A DNA stretch of 45,166 bases. Source: Acidobacteriota bacterium. GTDB taxonomy: Bacteria; Acidobacteriota; Holophagae; Thermotomaculales; Thermotomaculaceae. Where the stretch lies: assembly GCA_013151025.1 (NCBI GenBank), contig JAADJC010000025.1, forward strand, positions 34,681 through 79,846. Reading direction: 5' to 3'. A program made the position numbers and the translations under genes. How positions within the stretch are numbered: position 1 is the first letter of the stretch; each line of letters starts with the position of its first letter. The notes beneath the pieces were generated by a model. That model saw nothing but the letters and a program-made list of their open reading frames with translations. It was not told where the DNA came from and did no database searches. This document shows positions 24,487-32,605 of the stretch, in pieces.

Positions 24487-25890
24487 TTATGGGAAGGTGA
24501 CCTCGTTTAAATTCTTGGGGCATGACCCCGCAGAGGTATCGCAAGATACTTGAGGCCCTTCCCGTTTTTTGTTTTGCAGTTCAATGATCCGTTTTCTTCT
24601 CTTAGCCTCACGGATGGAAATGGGAGCATCCAATGCAAGTGAAGTATAGGTATTTTGTGAAGCCCGTAGTTTCTTTTGACCACGATCCCGTTCGGACTGC
24701 TCGAGCGCTTTCGGAACATCTTCATAATTCAGATCAAAGGCATTCGCTGACTTCAGCATGGCATACAGGATCACAGTCAATTTCCGCATACATGCAGTAA
24801 TGGCATAGTAGTGAGGTTTTCCCTGCTTGGTCAATCGTGCATAGAATCGGCCGATCGGATGATTTTGGTCGGAGCACATAGAGAGACACTGCATATACAA
24901 CACCCGACGAACCATTCCGGGTCCTCGTTTGGAAATATGACGACGGTGTTGCAAATCTCCACTTTCACGTACCAGTGGATCCAACCCGAAGAAAGCGACC
25001 AGTGCCTTTGCCGAATGAAACCGATGAACATTACCAATGTGCGCCATGATCACAGCCGCGCCATAGGAAGAAACTCCCTTGATCGTTGGCAACGGACAAT
25101 TTGGATGAATCCTTTGAAATCGCTGTTCCAGCTCCTTTCTCAATGTCTTTTCCTGGTCCATCGCCTGTAATAAACGGGTAGCCAGATAAACAATGAGCGG
25201 GGCGAAATCCGGATGATTGTCTGACCCCCGGGAAGACTTTGCCAAAGAAATGAGATTTCTGGCTTTGTCTGGTGTAATGCCTGGAATACGCGTCACTCGG
25301 GACATGCGCCCGCGAGCCAGTTTTTGAGGGATAGGATACTGTAGCAACAGTTGCAGTAACCATCGTGGTTTGTCCCCTCTCGTTAGACTGAGCAACTCCG
25401 GCCAAACTGTGAACAGAAGATTGTCCAGTCGGTTTTTCAGTCGGGTCATGTCCCGGGAAAGACCGTCCAATATGCGTACCATACGTTTCAGAGCGCGTTC
25501 GGATGTTCCTTCCGTTTCCACCTTAACCGAATCCGGGTGCTGAAGTGCAAACAACGCAATATCCCGTGCAGAGCTGGGATCCGTTATCGCATGGTGAAGT
25601 TCCAATTGGCGAAAGCTGTGGATGCTTTTGGGGTTCAATACACTGACCGGCACACCGTGTTGTCTGAAGCACTGAGCAATATTGGCTTCATAGCCCCCGG
25701 TGTTTTCCATAGCGGCAATAACTGTTTCTTGGGGGTAGTTTTTTCGCAATACACTGATCTGTTGGAAAATCCGAGATTCACCCTGTGCACTGTCATCTGC
25801 ATGGAAAGGAGGCAATACCAACTCTCCTCTTTCATTTACAACAGCAATATCAACGTACCCCCTGCTGACATCACATCCCAATACAAACAT
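24487..25890 (-). CDS. IS110-family transposase
   Basis: The start is set at 25890: GGAGG is 8 bases upstream, whereas the ATG at 25896 is almost on top of it. The product has 467 residues. The N-terminal RuvC-like DEDD domain shows Asp7 (LGCDVSRGYVDIAV), Glu62 (AMENTGGYEA) and Asp104 (ITDPSSARDIA); the fourth position of the usual TDxxDA is Ser107. The C-terminal Tnp domain has IPGITPDKARNL, TIKGVSSYGAAVIMAHIG and GLDPLVRESGDLQHRRHISK with the candidate catalytic serine of ESG. The last 45 residues are Lys/Arg-rich and extend beyond typical members. The enzyme would recombine DNA with a bridge RNA. Confidence 0.92.
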   Translation of the reverse strand: MFVLGCDVSRGYVDIAVVNERGELVLPPFHADDSAQGESRIFQQISVLRKNYPQETVIAAMENTGGYEANIAQCFRQHGVPVSVLNPKSIHSFRQLELHHAITDPSSARDIALFALQHPDSVKVETEGTSERALKRMVRILDGLSRDMTRLKNRLDNLLFTVWPELLSLTRGDKPRWLLQLLLQYPIPQKLARGRMSRVTRIPGITPDKARNLISLAKSSRGSDNHPDFAPLIVYLATRLLQAMDQEKTLRKELEQRFQRIHPNCPLPTIKGVSSYGAAVIMAHIGNVHRFHSAKALVAFFGLDPLVRESGDLQHRRHISKRGPGMVRRVLYMQCLSMCSDQNHPIGRFYARLTKQGKPHYYAITACMRKLTVILYAMLKSANAFDLNYEDVPKALEQSERDRGQKKLRASQNTYTSLALDAPISIREAKRRKRIIELQNKKREGPQVSCDTSAGSCPKNLNEVTFP

Positions 25891-25896
25891 AATCAT

Positions 25897-26200
25897 TCCT
25901 CCTTCATGAGTATTTACCAGAGCTTCTCCCCCGGTTCCGGCCCTTGTTCATCCTGGTCGCATGATGCGGACTCACGGTCCAAGATACCGACCACGAACTC
26001 TTGGTTCCGGATCAGGGAGGACGATTCTCTGCGACAAGCTCGCAGCCTACTACGCAATGATCCGTTTTCTCCCTGGCTCCAGAAAATATCGCTCCTTTCC
26101 ACATTTGATGCACACTTTTCCGGTTGGATTTTCTAAACACACCCAACTGATCAAAACCGGCAATTTACTCATACCAGGCCGCAGAGTGGGATGAGGAAGA
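25897..26200 (-). ncRNA. Candidate IS110 bridge RNA region
   Basis: About 300 bases upstream of the transposase gene contain no gene but have strong pairing: CTGCGA/TCGCAG (26029-26034 with 26040-26045, loop CAAGC) enclosed by CAGGGAG/CTCCCTG (26012-26018 with 26069-26075), plus a competing GGATC/GATCC pairing (26009 and 26059). GGTTCCGG occurs twice (25933 and 26003). In IS110-group elements this is where the guide bridge RNA is encoded. The exact ends and the target- and donor-binding loops could not be assigned. Confidence 0.4.
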
Positions 26201-26228
26201 AGAGAAGGGATTTGGCACAAGATACAAA

Positions 26229-26264
26229 TTCAAAGTTAAGATAAGAAAACTCAAAACAGGGACT
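26229..26264 (+). repeat. Dispersed AAGTTTGAG-type intergenic repeat, copy D
   Basis: CAAAGTTAAGATAAGAAAAC, TCAAAACAGGGACTG: a degenerate copy lying past the insertion sequence. It resembles the 3' half of copy C. Together with the bridge-RNA region it fills the gene-free stretch 25897-26427; the rest of that stretch holds only the inverted repeat and promoter listed below. Confidence 0.4.
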
Positions 26265-26340
26265 GATAGCTTCTCTTATTGTTCCCTTGTCTGTTTCTCT
26301 TTACACCGAGCGTTCAGTACAACGTGCCGTAGTCCGGGCC

Positions 26341-26368
26341 TGGTCTCATTCTGCCCCATTTGAGACCA
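26341..26368. promoter_or_regulatory. Operator-like inverted repeat upstream of the DUF4143 ATPase
   Basis: TGGTCTCA (26341-26348) and TGAGACCA (26361-26368) form a perfect 8-bp inverted repeat with a 12-base spacer, ending 25 bases before the -35 hexamer. The binding protein is unknown. Confidence 0.4.
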
Positions 26369-26393
26369 AAATGGACAATATTCCTTTTTAGTC

Positions 26394-26421
26394 TTGACTT
26401 TTCGGGACTTGGGGCTATAAT
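26394..26421 (+). promoter_or_regulatory. Strong promoter giving a probably leaderless mRNA
   Basis: TTGACT (26394-26399), a 16-base spacer, then TATAAT (26416-26421). The expected start site, 6-8 bases further on, coincides with the ATG at 26428, and no Shine-Dalgarno is present. Confidence 0.7.
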
Positions 26422-26427
26422 AGTCAT

Positions 26428-27555
26428 ATGGATAGAGAACTGATACCAAATATTCAGGTGGATTTGAAAAGGAAGATGGTGCTTGTTTCCGGGCCACGGC
26501 AGGCCGGGAAGACCACTTTGGCAAAAATGCTGGCGGATAACGTGGAATATTTCAATTATGATAACCCGGATGACCACCTGCTTTTGAAAGAAAAGAGTTG
26601 GAAACGGAAAACAGACCTGTTGATTCTGGACGAACTCCACAAAATGAAAAACTGGAAATCATGGTTGAAAGGGGTGTATGACACCGAAGGGATTCATCCA
26701 CCAATTATTGTGACCGGAAGCGCGAGAATGGATATCTTCAGGAAGATGGGGGATTCGATGGCAGGCCGGTATTTTCACTACACACTTCATCCCTTCACCC
26801 TGAAAGAGCTGAAAGGAAAACTGGATGCAGACAAGGCCTTTCATCTGTTATTGTCTATCAGTGGTTTTCCTGAACCGTTCTTAACGGAAGATCTTACCTT
26901 TTACAAGCGATGGAAAAGAACACATCTTGACATTATTTTGAGGCAGGATCTACTGGATTTTGAAACCGTCAGGAACATCAAGTCTATTGAAATACTGGTT
27001 TCCCTTCTTAAAAAACGGGTAGGATCCCAAATCTCATACAGGTCCCTTGCAAGGGACCTTGACTGTGACCCAAAAACGGTGAAGCGGTGGCTGGAAATAC
27101 TGGAAAATCTTTACGTTATTTTTAAGGTGTCTCCATTTCACCGGAATGTTGCGAGGTCTCTGTTGAAGGAACCCAAATACTATTTCTTTGATACCGGTCA
27201 GGTGGAAGGGGACAACGGGGCAAAAATGGAAAACGTAATCGCTGCTTCCCTTTTGCGGGAATGCCACTTTCTCAGAGATACGAAAGGAACAGAAGCCGAA
27301 CTGTATTATCTGCGTACCAAAGATGGCAGAGAAGTGGATTTCCTGATTGTCCTCGATGACCGACCAACCCTGATGATTGAATCGAAATGGAAAAGCGATA
27401 ATGTATCCCCCGGTTTAAATCATTTCAAAAAGCATTTTCCAGAAGTCAAACGAATTCAACTGACGTACAACCTGGCCCACGAAAAACAGTACCCTGATAA
27501 TCTATTTGTACTGGATGCCGTACCCTGGCTGACAGACATGCCGATCAGTGAATGA
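26428..27555 (+). CDS. AAA-type ATPase with DUF4143 domain
   Basis: A 375-residue protein. The N-terminal ATPase half has Walker A GPRQAGKTT (22-30), Walker B LLILDELHKM and sensor IIVTGSARMD. A winged-helix-like segment (SLARDLDCDPKTVKRWLEIL) follows. The C-terminal DUF4143 half has REVDFLIV and MIESKWK, which resemble the D...ExK core of PDDEXK nucleases. The family is common in genomes as lone genes of unclear function, sometimes linked to mobile elements or toxin-antitoxin-like roles. It is next to an insertion sequence, has its own promoter and is probably translated from a leaderless mRNA. Confidence 0.9.
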   Translation: MDRELIPNIQVDLKRKMVLVSGPRQAGKTTLAKMLADNVEYFNYDNPDDHLLLKEKSWKRKTDLLILDELHKMKNWKSWLKGVYDTEGIHPPIIVTGSARMDIFRKMGDSMAGRYFHYTLHPFTLKELKGKLDADKAFHLLLSISGFPEPFLTEDLTFYKRWKRTHLDIILRQDLLDFETVRNIKSIEILVSLLKKRVGSQISYRSLARDLDCDPKTVKRWLEILENLYVIFKVSPFHRNVARSLLKEPKYYFFDTGQVEGDNGAKMENVIAASLLRECHFLRDTKGTEAELYYLRTKDGREVDFLIVLDDRPTLMIESKWKSDNVSPGLNHFKKHFPEVKRIQLTYNLAHEKQYPDNLFVLDAVPWLTDMPISE

Positions 27556-27752
27556 TCAGAAATATTCAAGATAACGTAAGATCTTCTGAGAAAGATAGAC
27601 AGGCACATCAGAAAATTGCATAAGATAACAACTTGGCTGGATAGAGATGTGCTTAGTTCAGATTTCTCACATCTCAGCATGCCCTTCCCTTTCTGAACCC
27701 CATCCATCTCATTTCTGAACTTTGCCTTGGTGTTAAATTCCTGTCTTTTCTG

Positions 27753-27781
27753 CTCAGCGTGCTCTGTGGTGAGTCCCTCTC
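27753..27781 (+). repeat. Dispersed CTCTGCG...GGTGAGTC repeat, copy 2
   Basis: CTCAGCGTGCTCTGTGGTGA then GTCCCTCTC, in opposite orientation to copy 1 at 24399-24427. The rest of the 298-base space 27556-27853 holds a direct repeat TTTCTGAAC and the fadN terminator, with no gene visible. Confidence 0.4.
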
Positions 27782-27789
27782 TGTGTCCC

Positions 27790-27832
27790 CAAAGCAAAAC
27801 CGGGGACACGTGATTACCACATGCCCCCGGTT
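27790..27832 (-). terminator. Terminator of the fadA-fadN operon
   Basis: AACCGGGG (27798-27805) pairs perfectly with CCCCGGTT (27825-27832), with further CACGTG/CACATG pairing inside the loop. On the minus strand the stem is followed by TTTTGCTTT. It lies 21 bases past the fadN stop. Confidence 0.6.
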
Positions 27833-27853
27833 GATGGTTATTACAAGGTTCGC

Positions 27854-30214
27854 TCAGTTGCGAAGCGGCTTTCCGGTTTTGAGCATGTGCTCAATCCGTG
27901 CCTGGCTCTTGGGATTCGCGGTAAGTTCTACGAATGCTTCCCGTTCCAGTTCCAGTAACCGATCCTCACCGACTATGGTTCCTTCCGGAACACCGCCACC
28001 GGTGAGGACGTGCGCAATCTTGGAGCCGATGAGCATATCATGTTCCGAAATGTATCCACCATCCAGCATGTTGGTGAGACCAAGGATCAATGCAGTATAG
28101 CCAACTTTCCCCGCAACCTTGACAGTTTCTTTTGCCCGTCTCGGCCGGAATCCTTCCCGAACCATGGACAATGCAGCCTGCTTGGCGTAGTAGATCTGGC
28201 TGTCCCCGTTCATGACTTCCATATCGGTTGGCCGCAAGTGGCCGTATATTTCCCGCGCTTCCCTTGCGGACGTGGCGACCTTTGCCATGCCGATGGTTTC
28301 AAATACTTTCTGTGTGGCCGTCATCGGATCCGCTGCGATACGATTGTCGTTGAGAGTGCGAATCAGCAGTTCTTTGGTACCGCCGCCGGCAGGCAACAGG
28401 CCGACACCCACTTCCACAAGTCCGATGTAGGTTTCCACAGCAGCCACGGCACGATGCCCGTGCATGGTGATCTCGCAGGCGCCGCCAAGGGTCAGACCGT
28501 AGGGTGCAGTCACAACCGGCTTTTCACAGTATTTTAACCGCATGTTGGCATCCTGGAAAGCCTTTGTCATTTCTTCCACTTCCCACCAGCGGCCTTCCTG
28601 AGCCGACTGGAGTAACATGAAAATATTGGCGCCGGCACCGAAATGCTGGGCCTGAGAACCGATCACCAGTGCTTCGTATTTGTCCTCCACCATATCCACT
28701 GCCCGGTTAAGCATTTCAATAACTTTGTCGTCCACCGTGTTCATCTTGGTGTGTACGGTCAAACAGATAACGCCATCACCGATATTGAGGATATCCGCAC
28801 CCTCGTTTTCAGCCAGGACTTTGCCGGTGGCTTTCAGTTTATTCAGGAAAATAACGTTATCCCGAACCGGAACCTTGACATAGTCTTTTTTGGCAAAATC
28901 AAAGTAGTAACGATCGCCATCTATGGTTTTGTAGAAAGTTTCCGCGTTTTCAAGCAGAATGTTCAGCTTTTCCGGCACATCAAAGCCATCAGCTTTCATC
29001 CGTTCAGCAGACTCTTTCACACCGATGGCATCCCAAACTTCAAAGGGGCCCAGATCCCAGTTGAATCCCCATTTCATACCGTTGTCAATATTGACGATGT
29101 CGTCGGCAATTTCGCCCAGGCGGTTCAGGGAATAAATAAGGGTGGCGGCGGTGTTTTTCCAGGCCAGTTTTCCGCCGGGATCGTCTGTGCCGATGACGAC
29201 TTTAATTCTTTCCCCGGCATCGGAAACCTCTTTGGCCTTCTTGATGCATTTCCAGTCCGGCTTTTCCGCCGGGACATATTCCATTGTTTTCAGATCCAGT
29301 TGAAGTTTCTGTTTGTTTTTGTCACGGGTAAAGAAACCCCTCTTGACTTTCCGGCCCAGAAGGCCCTTTTCCATCATTTTCTCGATAAATTCGGGCATTT
29401 TGAAGGTTTCCCGCATTTCATCGTTGACCAGGGCTTCGTATGAGTTTTTAACCACATGGACCATGGTGTCAATACCCACCAGGTCATTGGTTCCAAATAC
29501 GGCACTGCCGGGTCGGGACATGGCTTTACCCAGAACAGAATCCACCTGCTGGGGGGTCAGGTTGTCTTCCAGCGCAACCCGCATGGCATTTGCCAACGCA
29601 AACACGCCGACCCGATTGCCGACAAAGTTCGGGGTGTCTTTACCGAGAACCACACCCTTGCCCAGCGTGTTTTCACCGAAATCCTTCATGAACTCAATCA
29701 GTTCAGGGTCTGTCAACTCGCCGGGAATGATTTCAAGAAGTTTCATGTAGCGAACGGGATTAAAGAAATGTGTTACCAGAAACCGCTTCTTCAACCCTTC
29801 ATCAAAATCTTCCGTCATCATCTTGATGGGAATGCCGGAGGTGTTGGATGTCAGAATGGCATCTTTTTTCAGGTAGGGTGTGATGTTCTTGAACAGCATT
29901 TTTTTGATGTTCACGTTTTCCACAATCACTTCAACAATCCAGTCACAATCTTTCAATTTGTCCAGATCGTCTTCCAGGTTTCCGGTTTCAATAAGTGTCA
30001 GAACCGTTTTGTTGAAAATCGGGGAGGGCTTCTGCTTCAGAAGTTTCTTCTTGGATATCTCGGCAATCACACTGCGGCTCTGCCCTTCTTTCAGGTCTTT
30101 GGGGACAATGTCCAGCATCACAACCGGGATTCCGGCACCTGCAAGGTGAGCGGCAATGCCACTTCCCATAACGCCGGAGCCAATTACTGCTGCTTTTTTA
30201 ATTTTTCTTTTCAT
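27854..30214 (-). CDS. fadN: FadN-type 3-hydroxyacyl-CoA dehydrogenase / enoyl-CoA hydratase
   Basis: A 786-residue bifunctional protein with dehydrogenase first and hydratase last, the FadN order rather than that of FadB. Residues 8-190 are the NAD-binding domain (GSGVMGSG at 12-19; catalytic region VTHFFNPVRYMKLLEIIPG), about 200-400 the C-terminal dehydrogenase domains, and about 480-700 a crotonase domain (SQAQHFGAGANIFML oxyanion region, then LPAGGGTKELLIR). It carries out two steps of fatty-acid beta-oxidation: hydration of enoyl-CoA and oxidation to 3-oxoacyl-CoA. It follows the thiolase gene by 27 bases in one operon under a FadR-like palindrome. No acyl-CoA dehydrogenase gene is next to it. 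Confidence 0.93.
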   Translation of the reverse strand: MKRKIKKAAVIGSGVMGSGIAAHLAGAGIPVVMLDIVPKDLKEGQSRSVIAEISKKKLLKQKPSPIFNKTVLTLIETGNLEDDLDKLKDCDWIVEVIVENVNIKKMLFKNITPYLKKDAILTSNTSGIPIKMMTEDFDEGLKKRFLVTHFFNPVRYMKLLEIIPGELTDPELIEFMKDFGENTLGKGVVLGKDTPNFVGNRVGVFALANAMRVALEDNLTPQQVDSVLGKAMSRPGSAVFGTNDLVGIDTMVHVVKNSYEALVNDEMRETFKMPEFIEKMMEKGLLGRKVKRGFFTRDKNKQKLQLDLKTMEYVPAEKPDWKCIKKAKEVSDAGERIKVVIGTDDPGGKLAWKNTAATLIYSLNRLGEIADDIVNIDNGMKWGFNWDLGPFEVWDAIGVKESAERMKADGFDVPEKLNILLENAETFYKTIDGDRYYFDFAKKDYVKVPVRDNVIFLNKLKATGKVLAENEGADILNIGDGVICLTVHTKMNTVDDKVIEMLNRAVDMVEDKYEALVIGSQAQHFGAGANIFMLLQSAQEGRWWEVEEMTKAFQDANMRLKYCEKPVVTAPYGLTLGGACEITMHGHRAVAAVETYIGLVEVGVGLLPAGGGTKELLIRTLNDNRIAADPMTATQKVFETIGMAKVATSAREAREIYGHLRPTDMEVMNGDSQIYYAKQAALSMVREGFRPRRAKETVKVAGKVGYTALILGLTNMLDGGYISEHDMLIGSKIAHVLTGGGVPEGTIVGEDRLLELEREAFVELTANPKSQARIEHMLKTGKPLRN

Positions 30215-30241
30215 GATATTACCTCACGTTCACCGTTACGG

Positions 30242-31450
30242 TTAAACCCGTTCCAGCAGGGTTGCGATACCCTGGCCGCCGCCAATGCACATGGTTCCGA
30301 CACCCAGTTTCACATCTCTGCGAATCATTTCGTACACCAGGGTAGTCAGAATCCGGGTACCGGAAATGCCCAGCGGATGTCCCAATGCAATGGCGCCGCC
30401 GTTGACATTCACCTTTGATGGATCAATTCCCAACTCACCCATGGACACAATGGACTGGGTGGAAAAGGCCTCGTTAATTTCCCACAGATCAATATCATTC
30501 ACTGTTAAACCAGCCCGATCCAGCAGCCTTCTGGTTGAATAAATCGGACCCAGCCCCATAACATCCGGTTCCAGCGCCCGAACTGCAGTGGCCTTAACCC
30601 GCGCCAACGGCTTTAACTCCAGTTCCTTAGCTTTATCAGAAGACATGAGAATCATAGCCGATGCGCCATCGGTAATGGGAGAAGAGTTCCCGGCCGTGCA
30701 ACGTCCCTTTACCCGAAATACCGGTCTCAATTTGGCCAGTACTTCCATGGTGGTATCGGCACGGGGACACTCATCATTTTCCATGAGCACAAAGTCTTTG
30801 GGGATTTCCTTTCCCTCTTCCCAGATATGAATCTCACCGCTTTTCAGATTGACCATAAGGGGAATGATTTCATCCTTGAATCTGCCTTCCTGCTGGGCCT
30901 TGACGGCTTTCATGTGGCTGTTGTAGCCAAAGCGATCAAGAGCTTCCCGAGACAGGTCATATTTGTCGTCATAGCGGTCAACAACCTTTTCTGCGGTTTC
31001 CCCCATGGGAACATACGCGTTGGGAATGTCACTCTCAATAAACCGTGGGTTCGGGGAAAATTTGTTGCCGATCATGGGAACCCGGCTCATGCTTTCACAC
31101 CCGCCTGCAATGAAAATATCCCCGGCGCCGCTCATAATAGCATGGGCTGCGGCATGGAGACCGGTCATGGCAGAACCACAAAACCGGTTAATGGTAGCTG
31201 CGGGAACATCCACCGGCAATCCGGCCATCAGACAAGCCAGACGGCCTACATTCATCCCCTGTTCCGCTTCCGGAAAAGCACAACCAATGAGAGCATCTTC
31301 AATCTGTTCATGGTCAAACTCACCTGCTTGCGTCAGGCATCCGGTAATGGCCTTTTCCAGAAGATCATCCGGTCTTGCCTTTGCAAGCAGACCCTTTTTG
31401 CCGCGTCCGATTGGTGTTCTTTTGGCGGCAACGATTACTGCGTCACGCAT
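30242..31450 (-). CDS. fadA: FadA-type acetyl-CoA acyltransferase (thiolase)
   Basis: A 402-residue classical thiolase: nucleophile Cys91 (INRFCGSAM), NEAFS (His/Asn region), GGAIALGHPLGISGTRI (catalytic His) and the second cysteine in GTMCIGGGQGIA. It performs the last beta-oxidation step, cleaving 3-oxoacyl-CoA with CoA. It is the first gene of the fadA-fadN operon; a promoter with a FadR-like operator lies at 31483-31511. A divergent mglA-like gene starts 126 bases away. Confidence 0.94.
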   Translation of the reverse strand: MRDAVIVAAKRTPIGRGKKGLLAKARPDDLLEKAITGCLTQAGEFDHEQIEDALIGCAFPEAEQGMNVGRLACLMAGLPVDVPAATINRFCGSAMTGLHAAAHAIMSGAGDIFIAGGCESMSRVPMIGNKFSPNPRFIESDIPNAYVPMGETAEKVVDRYDDKYDLSREALDRFGYNSHMKAVKAQQEGRFKDEIIPLMVNLKSGEIHIWEEGKEIPKDFVLMENDECPRADTTMEVLAKLRPVFRVKGRCTAGNSSPITDGASAMILMSSDKAKELELKPLARVKATAVRALEPDVMGLGPIYSTRRLLDRAGLTVNDIDLWEINEAFSTQSIVSMGELGIDPSKVNVNGGAIALGHPLGISGTRILTTLVYEMIRRDVKLGVGTMCIGGGQGIATLLERV

Positions 31451-31482
31451 GTCGTCCTCCTTACAGGTTTTCAGATAAAAAC

Positions 31483-31511
31483 ATTATAAAACTGAATGAG
31501 CGCTCATTCAA
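31483..31511 (-). promoter_or_regulatory. Promoter of the fadA-fadN operon
   Basis: On the minus strand, TTGAAT (31506-31511), exactly 17 bases, then TATAAT (31483-31488). The operator at 31493-31510 fills the spacer, so a bound repressor would directly block RNA polymerase. Confidence 0.75.
31493..31510. promoter_or_regulatory. FadR-type (TetR-family) operator of the fad operon
   Basis: TGAATGAGCGCTCATTCA is a perfect 18-bp palindrome. Its half-site TGAATGA equals that of the Bacillus FadR (TetR-type) box, a regulator that is released by long-chain acyl-CoA and controls fadN-fadA there. The repressor gene is not in this window unless the TetR at 16448 also binds here, which its different operator makes unlikely. 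Confidence 0.82.
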
Positions 31512-31575
31512 GTTTTTTTATGGTTTTTTTTGGAAAAAATACGGTTATATGGTACATTATCGCAAGGAGAAAAAA

Positions 31576-32601
31576 ATGGTTAATTTTAACTATACCTCTC
31601 GTGAAGTAACAGTAAAAATTGTGTATTACGGGCCGGGTCTTTGCGGAAAAACCACCAGCCTTCAACACATATACAAACATATTCCCCGGAGTAAGAAAGG
31701 GAAAATGGTTTCCCTCGCCACTCAAACCGACCGAACTCTCTTTTTTGACTTCCTGCCGATAGAACTGGGTAAAATCAAGGGTCTGAACACCAAGATTCAG
31801 CTCTATACCGTACCGGGCCAGGTATTTTACGACGCCACACGAAAGCTGGTGCTCAAAGGAGCAGATGGTATTGTATTTGTGGCCGACTCTCAGAAAGATA
31901 TGCTCCAGGCCAACGTTGACAGTTTCGGCAATTTAGTTTCCAATCTCCGGACACTGGGGTTTGAACTGGAACAACTCCCCCACGTCATACAGTACAACAA
32001 ACGGGATCTGGACAATATTCTGGATGTAAACGTACTCAACAAGGAAGTGAACCAATTCGATGTGCCCCACTTCAAAACCTCTGCCATCACCGGTGAAGGC
32101 GTAGTGGAAACCCTGCGGGAAATCGCCCGGATTGTACTTTTGAATATTTCGGAAAAGTACGATGTGGAGCTGGAGGAGCTGGCGGCAGAAGAATTCCTGT
32201 CCCAACCGGGAGATGAGCCCATTTCAGAAATAGATGACATGGATGTCCAGGGCATGGATGATTCCATATCACTGTCGGATCTGCCATATCCGGACTCTTT
32301 TTCCACCGACCTGGAAGAATTGAACGGGAACGAGTTGAGCAATTCTTACGAAGTCCAACTACTGGAAGAATCCGTAGATTCCTCCAATTCAGAAGTAGAA
32401 GAATTATCTGCAGATTCAGAAATCATGGAGAAAAAAGAAACCCATGAACCATCAGACGATGGCATTCAAACATTCCCCGGAACCCCTATCCGAATTGACC
32501 AATATCACTATTCCCTTCCCCTCACTATAGAAATTCCCAAGAATATAGATTTAAGAAACATGCGTTTCACTGTGGACATCAACTTTCGCAAGAAGGTATA
32601 G
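31576..32601 (+). CDS. MglA-like small GTPase with long acidic C-terminal extension
   Basis: The start is set at 31576 (AAGGAG 6 bases upstream), giving 341 residues. Residues 1-200 are an MglA-type GTPase: P-loop GPGLCGKTT (19-27), QLYTVPGQVFYDATRKLVLKG in pieces (TVPGQ replaces DxxGQ, as in other MglA proteins) and NKRD (141-144). MglA sets cell polarity and gliding motility in myxobacteria. Residues about 205-290 are a very acidic, Ser-rich linker, and the last 45 form a small beta-rich end. MglA is normally about 195 residues, and no roadblock MglB gene is adjacent. A weak promoter (TTGGAA, 17 bases, TACATT at 31530-31558) may serve it. Confidence 0.85.
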   Translation: MVNFNYTSREVTVKIVYYGPGLCGKTTSLQHIYKHIPRSKKGKMVSLATQTDRTLFFDFLPIELGKIKGLNTKIQLYTVPGQVFYDATRKLVLKGADGIVFVADSQKDMLQANVDSFGNLVSNLRTLGFELEQLPHVIQYNKRDLDNILDVNVLNKEVNQFDVPHFKTSAITGEGVVETLREIARIVLLNISEKYDVELEELAAEEFLSQPGDEPISEIDDMDVQGMDDSISLSDLPYPDSFSTDLEELNGNELSNSYEVQLLEESVDSSNSEVEELSADSEIMEKKETHEPSDDGIQTFPGTPIRIDQYHYSLPLTIEIPKNIDLRNMRFTVDINFRKKV

Positions 32602-32605
32602 TCTA

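Larger units (their letters stand above)
24450..26215 (-). mobile_element. IS110-family insertion sequence (approximate limits)
   Basis: The element is defined by the IS110-type transposase gene and its long 5' non-coding region. The outer ends are estimates: IS110 elements lack terminal inverted repeats and usually make no target duplication, so the ends cannot be fixed without an empty site. Flanking copies C and D of an intergenic repeat suggest that it inserted within repeat-rich intergenic DNA. Such transposases act through an RNA-guided DEDD/serine mechanism. Confidence 0.6.

Noticed and set aside
26216-26427. A small antitoxin gene upstream of the DUF4143 ATPase.
   Set aside because: No frame in this stretch has a Shine-Dalgarno with a plausible protein; it contains only a repeat copy, an inverted repeat and the ATPase promoter.
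31493-31510. Regulation of the fad operon by the TetR encoded at 16448-17101.
   Set aside because: The two palindromes have different half-sites (TGAATGA versus AAACCGAACG), so a separate FadR-type repressor is more likely.
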